25,523 bases of DNA from a virus: positions 1 to 25,523 of IMG/VR virus record IMGVR_UViG_3300031997_000059; one strand, given 5' to 3'. The position numbers and the translations under genes are program-made. Shown piece after piece: positions 22,499 to 25,523 of the stretch (position 1 is its first letter; each line of letters begins with the position of its first letter). The notes beneath the pieces are model-generated. The model was not told the DNA's origin. It saw only the letters and a list, made by a program, of their open reading frames with translations, and did no database searches.

Positions 22499-23086
22499 AT
22501 GAGTGGTCTCGGTAACTTTGTCAGCACAGTGGTCCCGGTAGACTCGTTCTCTAGAGTGGTCCCGGACAAAGCCAGGACTATACCCGATCCTGACGTTGGT
22601 GCTCGATGGGGTAGGCCGGCTGTTTTGGACTTTCAGTTGCCTCCAAGCTTGGGTGGTGAAGAGCAGAAGCAACCTATCCCAGTAGTATTCGATGACGACG
22701 AGCTGATCGAACGAATTGGGCATGGATTTGCAGCGTCGGAAGATCCACCCACCAAGCCCTTCTTCCTTACTAAATACTTTGACTGCGGGTACATTGACGA
22801 GTACAAGGAAGAGACCAAAGACCTTGGAAACAACGTTACTGAGATTGACCCACATATCATTCACTGGCACGTGTTCTTCAAGATGGATTTTGTGCCGGAG
22901 ATTGTAGTCGTTGACCAATACTCTATCTTCGACGTCAACGAAGATGTGACGACCCGCGATGAGTATATAGTGTTGGTAGATGCGTCGTGGAACTTTACCG
23001 AGCAGCTTCCTCCGAAGTATCTAGGCCAAGGAACCGGACCACAGCGCCGATGGAATTACTCCATGCAGGGCGCATCGCCGATTTAA
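22499..23086 (+). CDS. Tail-tip associated protein C (PDPDVGARWG module)
   Basis: The protein has 195 residues and starts at ATG 22499 one base after the previous stop. Residues about 10-42 repeat the module: VVPVDSFSRVVPDKARTIPD then PDVGARWGRPA. The C-terminal part is acidic and strand-rich: IPVVFDDDELIERIGHGFAA, FDCGYIDEYKEETKDLGNNV, IIHWHVFFKMDFVPEIVVVD, YIVLVDASWNFTEQLPPKYL. The FDCG-Y, VFF, VVVD order suggests a compact beta domain. It closes the three-gene module set before the lysis region. A role as a receptor-binding or adaptor subunit is inferred from place only. Confidence 0.6.
   Translation: MSGLGNFVSTVVPVDSFSRVVPDKARTIPDPDVGARWGRPAVLDFQLPPSLGGEEQKQPIPVVFDDDELIERIGHGFAASEDPPTKPFFLTKYFDCGYIDEYKEETKDLGNNVTEIDPHIIHWHVFFKMDFVPEIVVVDQYSIFDVNEDVTTRDEYIVLVDASWNFTEQLPPKYLGQGTGPQRRWNYSMQGASPI
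22583..22613 (+). repeat. 31-base direct repeat, copy 2
   Basis: This is the second copy of the 31-base sequence at 22099-22129. Here it encodes PDPDVGARWG of protein C, and flanking bases diverge within a few positions on either side. Confidence 0.88.
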
Positions 23087-23090
23087 GGAA

Positions 23091-23414
23091 ATGAAGATTG
23101 AAGAGCTACAGAGAATGCGTGGAAGCGGGAAGAGTGGCTTTTCTCTCCGACCCAAGCTGCAACCGACCCAAGCTCCCGACAGAACTTCCGCCGGACCTAC
23201 AGTCAGCGTGGGCCCTGGGCTGGCGGATGGAGGAGATCAAAGCCCGAGCGAACCAGAGCTGCCGCCGATCGAGATAACGGTCCCGGAGCTTTATGATGCT
23301 TGGCACAAAGCTAAGAGCGCCAGCGATGAGCGTGGGATGCGTATCATCGGCACTATCATGGCAGACATCCTAAGAAAGAGGTTCTCACCAAAGGATAAAA
23401 GTAGAGATGGCTGA
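23091..23414 (+). CDS. Small hypothetical protein with a proline-rich middle
   Basis: The protein has 107 residues. ATG 23091 is preceded by AAGGAA just after the previous stop. The N-terminus is basic (KIEELQRMRGSGKSGFSLRP), the middle is low-complexity Pro/Ser/Gly, and the last 50 residues look like a helical domain: VPELYDAWHKAKSASDERGM then IIGTIMADILRKRF. It overlaps the next gene by 8 bases. It lies between tail-tip and lysis genes. No family is recognised. Confidence 0.58.
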   Translation: MKIEELQRMRGSGKSGFSLRPKLQPTQAPDRTSAGPTVSVGPGLADGGDQSPSEPELPPIEITVPELYDAWHKAKSASDERGMRIIGTIMADILRKRFSPKDKSRDG

Positions 23415-23688
23415 CAACAATGAGAAGGACCTTCCGGGCCTCCCAGAACAAGGGTGGTGGCTGGTCCGAGAGCTTGAGCGCTTAAGTACATCATTGGATG
23501 ACTTGAAGCACCAGAACCGCGAGGATCACAACCGTGTGGTGACTGAACTATCACAGGTAAAGGAAGAGATTGGCGCGCTCAAGGTCAAGGCCTCTTTCTA
23601 TGGAGCCATCTCCGGCCTGGGTGCAGGGCTCGCAATTTTCCTTGCTCAAATCCTTGGGCATGGTGGCGGTGGAGTCCCAAAGCCATGA
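23407..23688 (+). CDS. Coiled-coil membrane protein (XhlA-like, lysis-region)
   Basis: The protein has 93 residues with start ATG 23407. Residues about 17-60 are a heptad-rich coiled coil (LVRELERLSTSLDDLKHQ, VVTELSQVKEEIGALKVK), and residues 62-83 form one membrane segment (ASFYGAISGLGAGLAIFLAQ). A short Gly-rich tail ends it. The layout matches phage XhlA-like proteins, which assist holin action, with the N-terminus in the cytoplasm. It overlaps the next gene by ATGA. No lysis function is shown by sequence alone. Confidence 0.62.
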   Translation: MADNNEKDLPGLPEQGWWLVRELERLSTSLDDLKHQNREDHNRVVTELSQVKEEIGALKVKASFYGAISGLGAGLAIFLAQILGHGGGGVPKP

Positions 23689-23963
23689 GTTACCTGAATA
23701 GTAATCGCGAGCTGGTGATTGTCACAACCCTGCTTGTAGTAATTGCAGCAGGTATCGTCTTTCTCGGCGTGCGTAGCGAGCAGAACTTTGAAAAGCTCCG
23801 CCACCACGCAATGGAGATCGACGCAATCCATGGCCTTAAAGTTATCAGCCATGACGAGTTGCGGAATTGGTGCATTGAGACAGAGTTGTTGAATAAAGGT
23901 TGGAAGTGTGCCCCAATCCCCTACAACGAGTTTGATGACTACTACCCACGTGCGGTGTTCTAA
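23685..23963 (+). CDS. Single-pass membrane protein, unknown
   Basis: The protein has 92 residues and starts at ATG 23685 (ATGA overlap). Residues 9-29 are one strong membrane segment (ELVIVTTLLVVIAAGIVFLG), followed by a mostly polar domain with two cysteines (C63, C75) that could pair outside the membrane. It contains GLKVISHDELRNWCIE and ends DDYYPRAVF. Placed in the lysis region, it may be a spanin-like or accessory protein, but it lacks the long periplasmic coiled coil of Rz. Function is unknown. Confidence 0.6.
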   Translation: MSYLNSNRELVIVTTLLVVIAAGIVFLGVRSEQNFEKLRHHAMEIDAIHGLKVISHDELRNWCIETELLNKGWKCAPIPYNEFDDYYPRAVF

Positions 23964-24328
23964 TGTTAGTTGCAGCCAAAGCAACCTATATTGTGCTCGT
24001 GGCATTTTGTGGCCTTGCGAGTGGCGACTGTGGCTTGGCTGTCCTGCACCCACTTAAGACTCCGACGTATAAGAATTTGGCTGCGTGCAAGGTGGCAGCA
24101 GATAAGCTTAGGCCCGACGTGCCGGAGCAGACCAAACTCTTGAGTCACTCACAGATCCCCGGCCCTTGGACTGTTGAGATCGCGTGTGGTACGCAAAAAG
24201 ATTTTGACACCCTCACTAATTACCTAAGGGGTAGGCAAGCGGTGAGAAATCTACAGGCGGAGCACCCCGAAGAAGAGGACAGACCTGAGGCTCCGGGCGA
24301 CCGGGACCCGTACCCAGACGGAGGGTAA
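23963..24328 (+). CDS. Exported Cys-containing protein
   Basis: The protein has 121 residues and starts at ATG 23963 in a TAATG overlap. Residues 5-19 are signal peptide-like (AKATYIVLVAFCGLA). No proper lipobox is seen, because Phe precedes C16. The mature part has C23, C42 in NLAACKVAADKL and C75 in WTVEIACG, and then an acidic proline-rich tail (AEHPEEEDRPEAPGDRDPYP). The Ala-Cys-x-x-Ala helix and late Cys resemble the 54-residue protein at 3108. Probably periplasmic. Function is unknown. Confidence 0.6.
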   Translation: MLVAAKATYIVLVAFCGLASGDCGLAVLHPLKTPTYKNLAACKVAADKLRPDVPEQTKLLSHSQIPGPWTVEIACGTQKDFDTLTNYLRGRQAVRNLQAEHPEEEDRPEAPGDRDPYPDGG

Positions 24329-24332
24329 TAAA

Positions 24333-24653
24333 GTGATTAGAGCGTTTGTTGTTTACTGCATGGTCTTAAACCCGACCATGTGCCGCAACCTCGAGATTGT
24401 ACCAGATGATGGGCATAAGATTGCATCGCAGATGGAGTGTCTGCTTGGAGGTGCGATCTTCGATGCTCAAACTCGTATCTCACAGCAGACGCCAGCGTCG
24501 CAGGATGCAGAGCTTCGGATCACATACGAGGGCATTGAGTGGCGCGTAAAATACATCATGTGCAAGCAGGAGGGAGATGACGACAATGGAGTGCACCAAT
24601 GGGTCGAAGAACAAAAGCGAAGAGCCCTGCTAAGCAAACCTCAAACCGAGTAG
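24333..24653 (+). CDS. Small conserved phage protein with four cysteines
   Basis: The protein has 106 residues with GTG start 24333 and GGAGG about 8 bases upstream. It begins AFVVYCMVLNPTMCRNLEIV and continues DDGHKIASQMECLLGGAIFD, then IEWRVKYIMCKQEGD; cysteines are at 9, 17, 36 and 77. I recall similar VLNPTMCRxLE proteins in other phages but no function. The paired Cys suggests an exported, disulfide-bonded or metal-binding fold, though the N-terminal hydrophobic stretch is short. It overlaps the holin-like gene by 55 bases. Confidence 0.6.
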   Translation: MIRAFVVYCMVLNPTMCRNLEIVPDDGHKIASQMECLLGGAIFDAQTRISQQTPASQDAELRITYEGIEWRVKYIMCKQEGDDDNGVHQWVEEQKRRALLSKPQTE

Positions 24654-24895
24654 GGCCGAAACTCGTCGCAGGTCTAAGGCTTAAGCCACATTGGCGGTCT
24701 ATTGCTGCACGAGCGTGGTCTATTCGCTTCATGGCCATCGCTGCGATCTTATCGGGTTTTGAAGCCGCCTTCGGGATGGTTGGTCCATACCTGCCAGTGT
24801 CAAATGCCTGGCTTGCCGGACTCACCTTTCTACTAGTCGCGGCGGGGTGTGTCTCACGGCTAATTGCCCAACAAAATCTTCAAGAGGAGTGTTAG
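24599..24895 (+). CDS. Holin-like protein (two membrane segments)
   Basis: The protein has 98 residues. ATG 24599 lies inside the previous gene with GGAG about 7 bases upstream. The N-terminus is basic (GRRTKAKSPAKQTSNR), then LKPHWRSIAARAWSIRFMAI leads into membrane segment 1 (about 43-60) and segment 2 (about 70-86, WLAGLTFLLVAAGCVSRLIA), ending in a polar tail. The W-R-x3-R-AWS-x-R pattern before the first segment is typical of a phage holin family I recall as DUF7940-like. It lies directly before the endolysin, as holins do, and would form the membrane lesion that times lysis. Confidence 0.7.
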   Translation: MGRRTKAKSPAKQTSNRVGPKLVAGLRLKPHWRSIAARAWSIRFMAIAAILSGFEAAFGMVGPYLPVSNAWLAGLTFLLVAAGCVSRLIAQQNLQEEC

Positions 24896-25523
24896 ATGCC
24901 CGCAGGCGCAGCAAATAAAGGAACCCGCTTGACGGCAGCCGGCAAAGCCGGAGTCGCTGTCACTATTACCGCTGCCGGACTTCTGGCGATCTCCCAGATT
25001 GGAGGATTCGAGGGTTTGCGTCTTCTCGCTTACCGAGATGTAGTTGGCGTGTGGACTGCCTGCTACGGCGAGACAAAGGGTATCAAGCCCGGGATGCGCT
25101 TCACAAAGGACGAGTGCAACGTGATGTTTATTGGGGGGCTTGCCCGGCATGAGTCGGGGATGCGTTCCTGCCTACTCGAGCCCGACAAGCTCCCCGACAA
25201 AACCTACGTCTCGTTCTTGTCACTAACCTATAACATCGGAGTCGGCGGTTTTTGCAAGTCGAGTGTTGCGCGGGATGCGAACGCTGGGAAGCTTTACCGC
25301 GCGTGCGATGATCTTCTGCGCTTCAACAAAGCTGGTGGTCGCACTGTGCAGGGGCTCGTCACTCGCCGTAACATGGAGAGGAAGCTCTGCATTGAAGGGC
25401 TAAAAGATAAGGTCACGACCCTGCCTGGTTTGGACGCCATTCTCCCACCCTCTGACCCCGCGCCCACCCCGGCACCCACCCCACCCCCTGAACCGGTCCC
25501 TGCACCGGCTCCTACCCCTGCAA
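24896..25523 (+). CDS. Endolysin, GH24 lysozyme family (SAR type), partial
   Basis: ATG 24896 starts right after the holin stop with AGGAG upstream; the frame is still open at the window edge (209 codons visible). Residues about 17-33 are a weakly hydrophobic Gly/Ala stretch (KAGVAVTITAAGLLAIS), typical of a signal-arrest-release anchor. The T4-lysozyme type catalytic triad E-x8-D-x5-T is E39, D48, T54 in FEGLRLLAYRDVVGVWTACY. FLSLTYNIGVGGFCKSSVAR and GLVTRRNMERKLC are conserved lysozyme blocks. From about residue 180 a Pro/Ala/Thr tail begins, which is longer than usual for this family. It cleaves the glycan strand of peptidoglycan to release phage. Confidence 0.88.
   Translation, partial: MPAGAANKGTRLTAAGKAGVAVTITAAGLLAISQIGGFEGLRLLAYRDVVGVWTACYGETKGIKPGMRFTKDECNVMFIGGLARHESGMRSCLLEPDKLPDKTYVSFLSLTYNIGVGGFCKSSVARDANAGKLYRACDDLLRFNKAGGRTVQGLVTRRNMERKLCIEGLKDKVTTLPGLDAILPPSDPAPTPAPTPPPEPVPAPAPTPA

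Noticed and set aside
1-25523. CRISPR arrays, tRNAs, insertion sequences, integrase and attachment sites
   Set aside because: No regularly spaced repeats, no cloverleaf I could fold by eye, and no transposase or recombinase motif. The only direct repeats are the coding ones reported.

Overview
The window is a contiguous piece of a tailed double-stranded DNA bacteriophage with a lambda-like (siphovirus) gene order. All convincing genes lie on the + strand. They are packed tightly, mostly with ATGA, TTGA or TAATG stop/start overlaps, and no gene-free stretch exceeds about 85 bases. Evidence for the virion type is a DUF2184-type major capsid protein, a Mu gpF-like head protein, a prohead protease with a scaffold-like tail, a tail tube protein, an overlapping pair of tail-assembly chaperone frames, an 810-residue tape measure protein, tail tip proteins and a lysis cassette. 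The GH24 endolysin with a Gly/Ala-rich N-terminal SAR-like segment and the small holin-like proteins suggest a Gram-negative host. The sequence does not identify the host more closely. I saw no integrase, repressor, tRNA, CRISPR array or insertion sequence.

Layout. (1) 1-2915: C-terminus of an upstream gene (possibly portal), a small virion-type protein, a deoxynucleoside monophosphate kinase, an HD-domain nucleotidase-like hydrolase, the gpF-like head morphogenesis protein and a small unknown. (2) 2908-7906: an accessory block inside the head operon, with two very small membrane or exported proteins followed by six coupled enzymes (ATP-grasp ligase, two SAM methyltransferases, an NAD-dependent sugar epimerase/dehydratase and two paralogous glycosyltransferases). 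This looks like a complete mini-pathway for building and capping a glycan. (3) 7934-11810: a 772-residue fusion (S78-like protease, ChaB-like domain, DUF2213 protease-like domain, coiled-coil scaffold), a cement protein and the major capsid protein. (4) 11891-14324: head-tail connectors, tail terminator, and a tail tube protein with a C-terminal Ig-like domain. (5) 14408-21362: tail chaperones with a probable -1 frameshift, a DUF6441-like minor tail protein, tape measure, distal tail protein, a conserved small tail protein and a tail hub. (6) 21362-23086: three consecutive proteins with a shared N-terminal PDPDVGARWG-type module and unrelated C-termini. (7) 23091-25523: small membrane and exported proteins, holin and endolysin; the endolysin runs off the window in a proline-rich tail.

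How it fits together: most of the window is virion morphogenesis ending in lysis. The kinase and HD hydrolase probably adjust nucleotide pools. The glycan cassette, placed between gpF and the prohead protease and therefore probably expressed late with the capsid genes, is the strongest candidate for an undescribed system, for example glycosylation of the virion or of the host surface. All functional calls come from reading motifs by eye. No database search or structure prediction was run.
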